A stretch of DNA of 64,000 nucleotides, taken from contig NZ_FNTD01000004.1 in assembly GCF_900104815.1 (NCBI RefSeq), forward strand, positions 5,596,501 to 5,660,500. Direction: 5' to 3'. The translations under genes and the position numbers were made by a program. The stretch comes from Streptomyces misionensis. Lineage in GTDB: Bacteria > Actinomycetota > Actinomycetes > Streptomycetales > Streptomycetaceae. Below the pieces are notes generated by a model. That model did no database searches, was not told the origin of the DNA, and saw only the letters and a program-made list of their open reading frames with translations. The stretch's first letter is position 1. Each line of letters starts with the position of its first letter. Positions 17,763-26,591 of this stretch are shown piece after piece.

Positions 17763-20700
17763 GTGCACCTCAAGGCCCTGACCCTGCGCGGCTTCAAGTC
17801 GTTCGCCTCCGCGACCACGCTCCGCTTCGAACCCGGGATCACGTGTGTCGTCGGGCCCAACGGCTCGGGCAAGTCCAACGTGGTGGACGCGCTGAGCTGG
17901 GTCATGGGCGAGCAGGGCGCCAAGTCGCTGCGCGGCGGAAAGATGGAGGACGTCATCTTCGCCGGCACCACCGGGCGCCCCCCGCTGGGCCGCGCCGAGG
18001 TGTCGCTGACCATCGACAACTCCGACGGGGCGCTGCCCATCGAGTACGCCGAGGTCACCATCACGCGGATCATGTTCCGCAACGGCGGCAGCGAGTACCA
18101 GATCAACGGCGACACCTGCCGCCTGCTGGACATCCAGGAACTCCTCTCCGACTCCGGCATCGGCCGCGAGATGCACGTCATCGTCGGCCAGGGCCAGCTC
18201 GACTCCGTGCTGCACGCCGACCCCATGGGCCGCCGCGCCTTCATCGAGGAGGCGGCCGGCGTCCTCAAGCACCGCAAGCGCAAGGAGAAGGCGCTGCGGA
18301 AGCTGGACGCGATGCAGGCCAACCTCGCCCGCGTCCAGGACCTCACCGACGAACTGCGCCGCCAGCTCAAGCCGCTCGGCCGGCAGGCGGCGGTGGCCCG
18401 GCGGGCCGCCGTCATCCAGGCCGACCTGCGCGATGCCCGGCTGCGGCTGCTCGCCGACGACCTCGTACGACTGCGCGAGGCGCTCAACGCCGAGATCGCC
18501 GACGAGGCCGCCCTCAAGGCACGCAAGGAGAGCGCCGAGCAGGAGCTGAAGAAGGCCCTGCACCGCGAATCGCTCCTGGAGGACGAGGTGCGGCGGCTCG
18601 CCCCGCGCCTCCAGCGCGCCCAGCAGACCTGGTACGAGCTGTCCCAGCTGGCCGAACGGGTGCGCGGCACGATCTCGCTGGCCGAGGCCCGGGTCAAGAG
18701 CGCCACCTCCGCACCGCCCGAGGAGCGCCGCGGCCGCGACCCCGAGGACCTGGAGCGCGAGGCCGCCCGCGTCCGCGAGCAGGAGGCCGAACTGGAGGCC
18801 GCCCTCGAAGCGGCCCGGCGCGCCCTGGACGACACGGTCGCCCACCGCGCCGAGCTGGAGCGGGAACTGGCCGTCGAGGAACGCCGGCTCAAGGACGTGG
18901 CCCGCGCCATCGCCGACCGCCGCGAGGGCCTGGCCCGGCTGCACGGACAGGTGAGCGCGGCCCGCTCGCGCGCCGCCTCCGCGCAGGCCGAGATCGACCG
19001 GCTGGCCACGGCCCGCGACGAGGCCCAGGAGCGCGCGGTGCGCGCACAGCGGGAGTACGAGGCGCTGCGGGCCGAGGTCGACGGACTCGACGCCGACGAC
19101 ACCGAACTCGCCGAGCGGCACGAGGCCGCCAAACGGCAGCTGGCCGCCGCCGAGGCCGCCCTGACCACGGCCCGCGAGTCGGCCACCGCCGCCGAACGCC
19201 GCCGCGCCGCCACCCAGGCCCGTCACGAGGCGCTGGCCCTCGGGCTGCGCCGCAAGGACGGCACCGGCACCCTGCTGGACGCCCGGCTCACCGGCGTCCT
19301 GGGCCCGGCTGCCGAACTGCTGACCGTCACCCCCGGCTATGAGATCCCGCTGGCGGCGGCCTTCGGAGCCGCGGCGGACGCCGTCGCCGTGACCGACCCG
19401 GCCTCCGCGGCGGACGCCATCCGCCTCCTGCGCAAGCAGGACGGGGGCCGGGCGGCCCTGCTCCTCGCGGGCTCGCCGGACGCGCCCCGCACGGACGCGG
19501 AGCCGTGCCCGGCGTGCGGCAGCCGGGGGACCGGTGCGCCCGGCGGCGACGAAGCCGCGCCCGGCGCACGCGCGATCCCCGCCGGCACACTGGTCCGCGC
19601 CCCTGAGGACCTGATGCCGGCCGTCCACCGGCTCCTGCACGGCATCGTCGTGGTCGACACCCTCGAAGCCGCCGAGGACCTGGTCCGCGCCCACCCCCAC
19701 CTCACCGCCGTGACCGCGGAAGGCGACCTGCTGGGCGCCCACTTCGCGCAGGGCGGCTCGGCCGGCGCCCCCAGCCTGCTGGAGGTCCAGGCGTCCGTGG
19801 ACGAGGCCGCGGCGGAACTGGCGGAGCTGGAGGTCCGCTGCGCGGAGCTGGCCGGGGAACAGCACGCGGCGGCCGAGCGCCGTGCCGAGGCCGCGGCCCT
19901 CGCCGAAGAGCTGAGCGAACGCCGCCGGGCCGCCGACCGGCAGAAGTCCTCCACCGCCCAGCAGCTCGGCCGGCTCGCCGGCCAGGCACGCGCTGCGGCC
20001 GGGGAGGCCGAGCGTTCCGCCGCCGCTGCCGCGCGGGCGCAGGAGGCGCTGGACAGGGCCGTGGAGGAGGCCGAGGAACTGGCGGAGCGACTGGCGGTCG
20101 CCGAGGAGACGCCGGTCGAGGAGGAGCCGGACACCTCCGCGCGCGACCGGCTCGCCATCGACGGCGCCAACGCCCGCCAGACCGAGATGGAGGCACGCCT
20201 CCAGGTCCGGACCCACGAGGAGCGGGTCAAGGGGCTCGCCGGGCGGGCCGACTCGCTCGACCGGGCGGCCCGCACGGAGCGCGAGGCACGGGCGCGGGCC
20301 GAGCAGCGCCGGGCCCGGCTGCGGCACGAGGCGGCCGTCGCCCAGGCGGTCGCCGACGGCGCCCGCACCCTGCTCGCGCACGTCGAGGTCTCCCTCGTCC
20401 GCGCCGACCGGGAGCGCACCGCCGCCGAGGCCGCCAAGGCGCGGCGCGAGCAGGAACTGGCCGCCGCCCGCACCGCCGGACGCGAACTGAAGTCGGAACT
20501 CGACAAGTTGACGGATTCAGTACACCGCGGTGAGGTACTCGGCGCCGAGAAGCGGCTGCGGATCGAGCAGCTGGAGGCCAAGGCGCTGGAGGAACTGGGT
20601 GTCGAGCCGGCGGGGCTTGAGGCGGAGTACGGGCCGGACCGGCCCGTGCCGCCCTCGCCCCCCGCCGACGGCGAGCGGCTGCCGGAGGACCCGGACGACC

Positions 20701-21371
20701 CGCGCAACCAGCCGCGCCCTTTCGTACGGGCCGAGCAGGAGAAGCGGCTCAAGGCGGCCGAGCGGGCGTACCAGCAGCTCGGCAAGGTCAATCCGCTGGC
20801 ACTGGAGGAGTTCGCGGCACTGGAGGAGCGGCACAAGTTCCTCAGCGAGCAGCTGGAGGACCTGAAGAAGACCCGCGCCGATCTGCTCCAGGTGGTGAAG
20901 GAGGTCGACGAACGGGTCGAGCAGGTCTTCACCGAGGCCTACCGGGACACCGCCCGCGAGTTCGAGGGGGTCTTCGCCCGTCTGTTCCCCGGCGGCGAGG
21001 GCCGGCTCGTGCTCACGGACCCGGACGACATGCTCACCACGGGCGTCGACGTGGAGGCGCGCCCGCCGGGCAAGAAGGTCAAGCGGCTGTCCCTGCTCTC
21101 CGGCGGCGAGCGGTCGCTGACGGCCGTCGCACTGCTGGTGTCGATCTTCAAGGCCCGGCCGAGCCCCTTCTACGTGATGGACGAGGTCGAGGCGGCCCTG
21201 GACGACACCAACCTCCAGCGGCTGATCCGGATCATGCAGGAGCTGCAGGAGGCGTCGCAGCTCATCGTGATCACGCATCAGAAGCGCACGATGGAGGTGG
21301 CGGACGCGCTGTACGGCGTCTCGATGCAGGGCGACGGTGTGTCGAAGGTCATCTCGCAGCGCCTTCGCTGA
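17763..21371 (+). CDS. smc: Chromosome segregation protein SMC
   Basis: 1202 residues, normal for bacterial SMC, the condensin ATPase that organises and segregates chromosomes, important at sporulation in Streptomyces. Walker A GPNGSGKSN is at residues 31-39. Two long arginine/alanine/glutamate-rich coiled coils flank a hinge around 500-670, which here contains a CPACGSRG loop. The C-terminal head has the signature LLSGGERSLTAVALL near 1111 and Walker B FYVMDEVEAALDD. A Gly/Pro-rich insert (VPPSPPADGERLPEDPDDPR) lies in the C-terminal arm. The GTG has no Shine-Dalgarno and may be leaderless. It does not form an operon with glcP. Confidence 0.97.
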   Translation: MHLKALTLRGFKSFASATTLRFEPGITCVVGPNGSGKSNVVDALSWVMGEQGAKSLRGGKMEDVIFAGTTGRPPLGRAEVSLTIDNSDGALPIEYAEVTITRIMFRNGGSEYQINGDTCRLLDIQELLSDSGIGREMHVIVGQGQLDSVLHADPMGRRAFIEEAAGVLKHRKRKEKALRKLDAMQANLARVQDLTDELRRQLKPLGRQAAVARRAAVIQADLRDARLRLLADDLVRLREALNAEIADEAALKARKESAEQELKKALHRESLLEDEVRRLAPRLQRAQQTWYELSQLAERVRGTISLAEARVKSATSAPPEERRGRDPEDLEREAARVREQEAELEAALEAARRALDDTVAHRAELERELAVEERRLKDVARAIADRREGLARLHGQVSAARSRAASAQAEIDRLATARDEAQERAVRAQREYEALRAEVDGLDADDTELAERHEAAKRQLAAAEAALTTARESATAAERRRAATQARHEALALGLRRKDGTGTLLDARLTGVLGPAAELLTVTPGYEIPLAAAFGAAADAVAVTDPASAADAIRLLRKQDGGRAALLLAGSPDAPRTDAEPCPACGSRGTGAPGGDEAAPGARAIPAGTLVRAPEDLMPAVHRLLHGIVVVDTLEAAEDLVRAHPHLTAVTAEGDLLGAHFAQGGSAGAPSLLEVQASVDEAAAELAELEVRCAELAGEQHAAAERRAEAAALAEELSERRRAADRQKSSTAQQLGRLAGQARAAAGEAERSAAAAARAQEALDRAVEEAEELAERLAVAEETPVEEEPDTSARDRLAIDGANARQTEMEARLQVRTHEERVKGLAGRADSLDRAARTEREARARAEQRRARLRHEAAVAQAVADGARTLLAHVEVSLVRADRERTAAEAAKARREQELAAARTAGRELKSELDKLTDSVHRGEVLGAEKRLRIEQLEAKALEELGVEPAGLEAEYGPDRPVPPSPPADGERLPEDPDDPRNQPRPFVRAEQEKRLKAAERAYQQLGKVNPLALEEFAALEERHKFLSEQLEDLKKTRADLLQVVKEVDERVEQVFTEAYRDTAREFEGVFARLFPGGEGRLVLTDPDDMLTTGVDVEARPPGKKVKRLSLLSGGERSLTAVALLVSIFKARPSPFYVMDEVEAALDDTNLQRLIRIMQELQEASQLIVITHQKRTMEVADALYGVSMQGDGVSKVISQRLR

Positions 21372-21411
21372 CCCCTTTTCAAGATCCATTCGATCGCAGA
21401 GCTGGGATCGC

Positions 21412-21435
21412 TCACTTCTCGTTCACTTCTTGAAC
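21412..21435. repeat. Direct and inverted repeat upstream of glcP
   Basis: TCACTTCT occurs twice 11 bases apart (21412-21419, 21423-21430), and GTTCA-CTTCT-TGAAC (21421-21435) is an interrupted palindrome. It lies about 45 bases upstream of the proposed -35, so it could bind a regulator. The factor is unknown. Confidence 0.4.
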
Positions 21436-21479
21436 GCGGAGCGAGGTGATCTATCTACAAACTCACAGCCGTTCCCCTA

Positions 21480-21507
21480 TTGACTTCGAAAGTTGAAGAC
21501 ATAGTCT
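21480..21507 (+). promoter_or_regulatory. Probable glcP promoter
   Basis: TTGACT at 21480-21485 and TAGTCT at 21502-21507 with a 16-base spacer match a vegetative promoter. Transcription would begin near 21514, about 107 bases before the GTG. This also shows that the TTG at 21480, formally an in-frame start, cannot be the translation start if this promoter is used. Confidence 0.6.
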
Positions 21508-21620
21508 CTGCAACGTTGCTTTTTCCTTCAGGTGTAAGTGACGCCGACGTGTGCGCCACTGGAGACCTGGAAGGGCTCACCCCCACCCCGGCAGCGTTGC
21601 CGTGGCCCGAGGAGTTTCAC

Positions 21621-23039
21621 GTGACCAGCACAGCGCAGGCACCTCAGTCAGGAGCCGGGACGGCTCATCCCGAACATCTCGGGCATGTCATCTTCATCGC
21701 GGCCGCCGCCGCCATGGGCGGCTTCCTCTTCGGCTACGACAGCTCCGTCATCAACGGTGCCGTCGAAGCCATCCGTGACCGCTACGACATCGGCCCCGCC
21801 GCGCTCGCCCAGGTCATCGCCATCGCCCTGATCGGCTGTGCCATCGGCGCGGCCACCGCGGGCCGGATAGCCGACCGGATCGGCCGTATCCGCTGCATGC
21901 AGATCGCGGCCGTGCTGTTCACGATCAGCGCCGTCGGCTCCGCGCTGCCCTTCGCGCTGTGGGACCTCGCCTTCTGGCGCATCATCGGCGGCTTCGCCAT
22001 CGGCATGGCCTCCGTCATCGGCCCCGCCTACATCGCCGAGGTCGCCCCGCCCGCCTACCGCGGCCGGCTCGGCTCCTTCCAGCAGGCCGCGATCGTGGTC
22101 GGCATCGCCATCTCCCAGCTGGTCAACTGGGGCCTGCTGAACGCCGCCGGCGGCAACCAGCGCGGCCACCTCATGGGCCTGGAGGCCTGGCAGGTCATGC
22201 TGGGCGTCATGGTGATCCCGGCGATCCTCTACGGCATGCTGTCGCTCGCCATCCCGGAGTCCCCGCGCTTCCTGCTGTCCGTCGGCAAGCGTGAGCGCGC
22301 CAAGGAGATCCTGGCCGAGGTCGAGGGCAAGAACATCGACCTGGACAAGCGCGTCGCCGACATCGAGCACGCGATGAAGAGCGAGCACCGCTCCACCTTC
22401 AAGGACCTGCTCGGCGGCGGCTTCTTCTTCAAGCCGATCGTCTGGGTCGGCATCGGCCTGTCGGTCTTCCAGCAGTTCGTCGGCATCAACGTCGCGTTCT
22501 ACTACTCCTCGACGCTGTGGCAGTCGGTGGGCGTCGACCCGACGCAGTCGTTCTTCTACTCCTTCACCACGTCCATCATCAACATCGTCGGCACCGTGAT
22601 CGCGATGATCTTCGTGGACCGCATCGGCCGCAAGCCGCTCGCGCTCATCGGCTCCGCCGGTATGACGGTCGGACTGGCCCTGGAGGCCTGGGCGTTCTCC
22701 TACCACCTGGTCGACGGCAAGCTGCCCGCCACGCAGGGCTGGGTCGCCCTGATCGCGGCCCACGTCTTCGTCCTCTTCTTCGCCCTGTCCTGGGGTGTGG
22801 TCGTCTGGGTCATGCTCGGCGAGATGTTCCCGAACAAGATCCGTGCCGCCGCCCTGGGCGTGGCCGCCGCCGCGCAGTGGATCGCCAACTGGGCGATCAC
22901 CGCGAGCTTCCCGTCGCTGGCCGACTGGAACCTGTCCGTCACGTACGTCATCTACACGGTGTTCGCGGCCCTCTCCATCCCGTTCGTCCTGAAGTTCGTC
23001 AAGGAGACGAAGGGCAAGGCCCTGGAGGAGATGGGCTGA
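21621..23039 (+). CDS. glcP: Glucose permease GlcP (MFS sugar:H+ symporter)
   Basis: 472 residues, the length of Streptomyces GlcP, the main glucose uptake protein and tied to glucose kinase-dependent carbon repression. Twelve membrane helices can be traced. Sugar porter motifs are GFLFGYDSSVINGAVEAI in helix 1, GRIADRIGRI in loop 2-3, PESPRFLLSVGKRERAKEIL after helix 6, QQFVGINVAFYYSS in helix 7 and VDRIGRKPL in loop 8-9. The GTG at 21621 has GAGGAG six bases upstream; the frame stays open 141 bases further, but that region holds the promoter. A strong hairpin follows. Confidence 0.95.
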   Translation: MTSTAQAPQSGAGTAHPEHLGHVIFIAAAAAMGGFLFGYDSSVINGAVEAIRDRYDIGPAALAQVIAIALIGCAIGAATAGRIADRIGRIRCMQIAAVLFTISAVGSALPFALWDLAFWRIIGGFAIGMASVIGPAYIAEVAPPAYRGRLGSFQQAAIVVGIAISQLVNWGLLNAAGGNQRGHLMGLEAWQVMLGVMVIPAILYGMLSLAIPESPRFLLSVGKRERAKEILAEVEGKNIDLDKRVADIEHAMKSEHRSTFKDLLGGGFFFKPIVWVGIGLSVFQQFVGINVAFYYSSTLWQSVGVDPTQSFFYSFTTSIINIVGTVIAMIFVDRIGRKPLALIGSAGMTVGLALEAWAFSYHLVDGKLPATQGWVALIAAHVFVLFFALSWGVVVWVMLGEMFPNKIRAAALGVAAAAQWIANWAITASFPSLADWNLSVTYVIYTVFAALSIPFVLKFVKETKGKALEEMG

Positions 23040-23099
23040 CGGCCCCCCCGAACCCGAGGAGAAGGGCCCAAGACCCCGCTGCCCCTCTCCTCGCATCTC

Positions 23100-23140
23100 C
23101 CTCCGCCCCCGGTACGGCCACCGCCGTCCGGGGGCGGAGG
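23100..23140 (+). terminator. Terminator hairpin after glcP
   Basis: Perfect 13-base arms CCTCCGCCCCCGG and CCGGGGGCGGAGG, with a loop that can pair further (ACGG with CCGT), 60 bases past the glcP stop. Very stable; no long T-tract. Confidence 0.7.
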
Positions 23141-23591
23141 CGTTTCCCGGCCCGCTCCGCCGGCGCCGGCACCACCCGCTCGGCGAACAGCCGCAGGCTG
23201 CGCCACGCCTCCTCGACGGGCCGGGCGCCCGCGAGCGCGTGCGGCCCCAGGGTGTCCGGCCCTGCGTTCGGTAACTGGTCCGGGGTGAGGCCGCGGGAGG
23301 GCGTCGCGTAGGCGCGGGGCTCGTGGGGAGTGCAGTCCGCGCGGCACACGGGGCACTCCTGGTCTCCTCGGCCGGCCGCGGCGGGCCGTGCGGCGGCCCG
23401 ATCGCCGCCGACACGGTCACCGGGATGCTCCGCGTGGCCCCGGACACCGTGCCCGCGCCCGCGCCCGCGCCCGTGCCCGCGAACGGCGACGGCAGCCGGT
23501 CGTCCGCGACGCCGTGGCGCCCCTCGGTCCGCACGGTGCCGGTCCCGTGCGCGGCCGGATCGCGGGGAACGACCGTGACGGGCATGACGAA
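23141..23591. other. Intergenic region between glcP and NCS1 permease genes; possible gene remnant
   Basis: No convincing intact gene. The minus strand from 23349 encodes LTPDQLPNAGPDTLGP and then ARPVEEAWRSLRLFAERVVP, which looks more protein-like than a random GC-rich frame and may be the end of a decayed gene, but it has no domain I can name. A GCCCGC hexamer run lies at 23451-23481. The rest shows nothing. Confidence 0.35.
23451..23481. repeat. GCCCGC hexamer tandem repeat
   Basis: About five imperfect copies of GCCCGC in intergenic DNA between convergent genes. Probably simple-sequence slippage with no function. Confidence 0.6.
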
Positions 23592-23623
23592 GTCCCCCTC
23601 CGCCAGGCGTGGCGGAGGGGGAC
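23592..23623 (-). terminator. Terminator of NCS1 permease gene
   Basis: Perfect 14-base arms GTCCCCCTCCGCCA and TGGCGGAGGGGGAC with a four-base loop, 51 bases beyond the permease stop on the minus strand. Highly stable; T-poor tail. Confidence 0.75.
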
Positions 23624-23673
23624 GCGAGGTGACGTGTGCGGGCCCGGGTGCCGTGGGCGTTCCGGGTCCGGCG

Positions 23674-25125
23674 TCAGGCTGCCGTCGGGGCCGGTTCGGG
23701 GCGGTCGGAGGGGAGGGGGGACCGCGTGGCCACCGGGGGCTTCGGAAGGGCCAGGTACAGCGCCGCCGAGATCACGATCGTGGCCACCCAGCCCAGGCCG
23801 TACTCGCCGATGACGTTGTTCTTCGCCAGCGGCCCGGTGAACCAGTCCGAGGTGGTGAACAGCAGGCCCCCGACCAGACCGATCGCCCAGGAAGCCACGG
23901 CGGCGGGGGAGAAGCCGCCCTTGTACCAGTAGGCGCTGGCACGGCTCGTGTCGGCCATCGCCCGGCCGTCGTACTCCGTACGGCGCAGCATGTCCGCGCC
24001 GAACACGCCGACCCACGCCGAGAACGCGACCGCCAGCAGCGACAGGAAGGCGATGAAGGAGCCCATGAAGCTCGTCGCCACCAGCATCAGCACCCCGCCG
24101 AACACCAGCGAGATCACGGCGTTGACCGACACCGCCCAGTGCCGCGGCACCTTGAACCCGAGGGTCTGGGCGGTGAAGCCCGCCGAGTACATCGACATCG
24201 AGTTGATCAGCAGCATGCCCACGAGCGCGATGAACAGGTACGGCACCGCGATCCACGTCGGCAGGATCTTGCCGAGGAAGGACACCGGGTCGGCGGCCGA
24301 GGCCAGGTCCGGCGTGGACACCGCCATCACCGCGCCCATCAGCACCATCGGCAGCACGACCACACCGGCGCCGCCGACCGCCGTGCCCACGATCGCCTTC
24401 GAGGAGGCCGTGCGCGGCAGGTAGCGGGTGAAGTCCGGCGCGGTCGGGATCCAGCTGACGCCGCCGGCCGCGATCATGCCGATGCCGGTGATCACCGAGG
24501 CCGTCGAACCGGCGCTGTGGTGCGCGACCCGCGCCCAGTCCGTCTTCACCGCCAGGTACACCAGCACCAGCACCGAGAAGACGCCGAAGAAATACGTGGC
24601 GTACTTGTTGCACTTCTGCACGGCGTTGATGCCGAGCCCCGAGATCGCGAACGTCGCCACGACGAACGCCAGCAGCGTCACCATGTCCAGCACGCTGTTC
24701 GCCTTGATGCCGAACAGGATGTCGAGAATGGTGAGCATGGCGTAGGCGCCGGTCACCGCGTTGATCGTCTCCCAGCCCCAGCGCGCCACCCAGATCAGCG
24801 ACCCCGGCAGCAGATTGCCCCGCTGCCCGAACACCGCGCGCGACAGCGCCATGCCCGGCGCCCCGCCCCGCTTGCCGGCGATGCCGATCAGACCGACGAG
24901 ACCGTACGACACGACGGGCGCCGCCACCGCGACGACCAGCGCCTGCCAGATGTTCAGGTGGTACGCCACGACGAGGCTCGCGCCCATCGTCAGCAGCAGC
25001 ACGCTGATGTTGGCGCCGACCCAGGTGGGAAACAGCTCACGGGTCCGGCCGGTCCGCTCGTGATCGGGGACCTGCTCGATGCCACGGGTCTCGAGAGCGC
25101 CTTCGGTCTCGACGGTTTTGCTCAT
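23674..25125 (-). CDS. NCS1-family purine/cytosine permease
   Basis: 483 residues, about 12 membrane helices. Typical NCS1 features are ELFPTWVGANISVLLLTMGA at the start, ARWGWETINAVTGAYAM, WIPTAPDFTRYLP in the middle and TLGFKVPRHWAV. The family imports nucleobases or related compounds (cytosine, purines, hydantoins, thiamine precursors); the substrate cannot be set from sequence. The ATG at 25125 is chosen from the MSKTVETEG N terminus. The upstream bases on this strand are pyrimidine-rich (CCCTCCCCC) with no Shine-Dalgarno, which is odd. A TTG at 25143 would extend it by six residues. It is divergent from ftsY and has no metabolic partner gene beside it. Confidence 0.88.
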   Translation of the reverse strand: MSKTVETEGALETRGIEQVPDHERTGRTRELFPTWVGANISVLLLTMGASLVVAYHLNIWQALVVAVAAPVVSYGLVGLIGIAGKRGGAPGMALSRAVFGQRGNLLPGSLIWVARWGWETINAVTGAYAMLTILDILFGIKANSVLDMVTLLAFVVATFAISGLGINAVQKCNKYATYFFGVFSVLVLVYLAVKTDWARVAHHSAGSTASVITGIGMIAAGGVSWIPTAPDFTRYLPRTASSKAIVGTAVGGAGVVVLPMVLMGAVMAVSTPDLASAADPVSFLGKILPTWIAVPYLFIALVGMLLINSMSMYSAGFTAQTLGFKVPRHWAVSVNAVISLVFGGVLMLVATSFMGSFIAFLSLLAVAFSAWVGVFGADMLRRTEYDGRAMADTSRASAYWYKGGFSPAAVASWAIGLVGGLLFTTSDWFTGPLAKNNVIGEYGLGWVATIVISAALYLALPKPPVATRSPLPSDRPEPAPTAA

Positions 25126-25295
25126 GGGGGAGGGCCTACACAAGTGGGGGAAGTGGGACGCTCGGACTCTACGCGCGTCAACGGAACCTGGACCATCGTA
25201 CTTTGCTCCGACTCCTCGCTTTACGTGGCGTTTGTCTCTCGGAGGAAGTCACAAGCCCGGTGACGGAGTACCCCATGGCCGATACTGGACGCGTT

Positions 25296-26498
25296 ATGGA
25301 AACCGTCATCCTTGCTGTAGTCATCGCCGTGGTCGTGCTCGGCGCGCTCGGCGGGCTGATCGTGGGCACCCGACGCCGGAAGTCGCTGCCCCCGCCGCCC
25401 CCGAAGGCGCCCGACATCACCGCGCCCCCGGCCGAGCCGCACGTCGGCGAAGAGGCCGAGACGCCGCGCGACGAACCGCGCCGGACGATCGAGGAGGTGG
25501 ATCTCCCGGGCGGCCCGCCGGTCGTCGTAGAAGAGCCTCCCGCCCCCGTCGAGGCTCCCGAGATCGAGATCCCGGAGCCCACCGCGGGCCGGCTGGTCCG
25601 GCTCCGCACCCGCCTGTCCCGCTCCCAGAACGCCCTCGGCAAGGGACTGCTCACGCTGCTGTCGCGCGAGCACCTGGACGAGGACACCTGGGAGGAGATC
25701 GAGGACACCCTGCTCACCGCCGACGTCGGTGTGCAGCCCACCCAGGAACTGGTCGAGGGCCTGCGCCGGCGCGTCAAGGTCCTCGGCACCCGCACCCCCG
25801 CGGAGCTGCGCGGCCTGCTCCGCGAGGAGCTGCTCAAGCTGGTCGGCACCGATGCCGACCGCACCGTGAAGACCGAGCCCGCCGACCGCAAGCCCGGCAT
25901 CGTGATGGTCGTCGGGGTCAACGGCACCGGCAAGACCACCACCACCGGCAAGCTCGCCCGCGTCCTGGTCGCCGACGGCCGCAGCGTGGTGCTGGGCGCC
26001 GCCGACACCTTCCGGGCCGCCGCCGCCGACCAGCTCCAGACCTGGGGCGAGCGGGTCGGCGCCTACACCGTGCGCGGTCCGGAGGGCGGCGACCCCGCCT
26101 CCGTGGCCTTCGACGCGGTCAAGGAAGGCAAGGAGATGGGGGTCGACGTCGTCCTCATCGACACCGCCGGGCGACTGCACACCAAGACCGGCCTGATGGA
26201 CGAGCTGGGCAAGGTCAAGCGCGTGGTCGAGAAGCACGCGCCGCTGGACGAGGTGCTGCTGGTCCTGGACGCCACCACCGGCCAGAACGGTCTGGTGCAG
26301 GCCCGGGTGTTCGCCGAGGTCGTGGACATCACCGGCATCGTGCTGACCAAGCTGGACGGCACCGCCAAGGGCGGCATCGTGGTGGCGGTCCAGCGCGAGC
26401 TGGGCGTCCCGGTCAAGCTGATCGGTCTCGGCGAGGGCGCGGACGACCTGGCGCCGTTCGAGCCGGAGGCGTTCGTGGACGCGCTGATCGGAGACTGA
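25296..26498 (+). CDS. ftsY: Signal recognition particle receptor FtsY
   Basis: 400 residues. An N-terminal membrane helix (ILAVVIAVVVLGALGGLIVG) is followed by an acidic/proline A domain, then the NG GTPase: GVNGTGKTTTTGKLA (G1), GAADTFRAAAADQL (G2 loop), DTAGRLHTKTGLMDEL (G3), LTKLDGTAKGG (G4), LGEGADDLAPFEPEAFVDAL (C-terminal motif). It docks SRP-ribosome complexes at the membrane with Ffh, encoded 7 kb downstream. ATG 25296 gives METVILAVV, the usual Streptomyces start. ATG 25275 has a GGAG six bases upstream and is an alternative, adding seven residues. Confidence 0.96.
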   Translation: METVILAVVIAVVVLGALGGLIVGTRRRKSLPPPPPKAPDITAPPAEPHVGEEAETPRDEPRRTIEEVDLPGGPPVVVEEPPAPVEAPEIEIPEPTAGRLVRLRTRLSRSQNALGKGLLTLLSREHLDEDTWEEIEDTLLTADVGVQPTQELVEGLRRRVKVLGTRTPAELRGLLREELLKLVGTDADRTVKTEPADRKPGIVMVVGVNGTGKTTTTGKLARVLVADGRSVVLGAADTFRAAAADQLQTWGERVGAYTVRGPEGGDPASVAFDAVKEGKEMGVDVVLIDTAGRLHTKTGLMDELGKVKRVVEKHAPLDEVLLVLDATTGQNGLVQARVFAEVVDITGIVLTKLDGTAKGGIVVAVQRELGVPVKLIGLGEGADDLAPFEPEAFVDALIGD

Positions 26499-26526
26499 CC
26501 GTAGCCGCGTTATCACCCTTCATGAA

Positions 26527-26574
26527 GAAGTGCCCGCCCTCAAGGTGCAGTCGAGGACGGGCACTTCGCTTTTC
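26527..26574. terminator. Bidirectional terminator between ftsY and prim-pol-like gene
   Basis: 15-base arms starting GAAGTGCCCG with one mismatch and an 11-base loop. Followed by GCTTTT on the plus strand and TTCTTCAT on the minus strand, so it can stop both convergent genes. Confidence 0.8.
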
Positions 26575-26591
26575 CGGCGCCGCGGGCGCGC

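Noticed and set aside
17604..20381. A 925-codon open frame antisense to smc
   Set aside because: Composition (Gly/Leu/Val/Asp/Gln) is typical of a reverse frame of a coiled-coil gene; no start context or motif.
23451..23481. Short GCCCGC repeats as a CRISPR-like array
   Set aside because: Units are contiguous six-base repeats without spacers; simple-sequence DNA.
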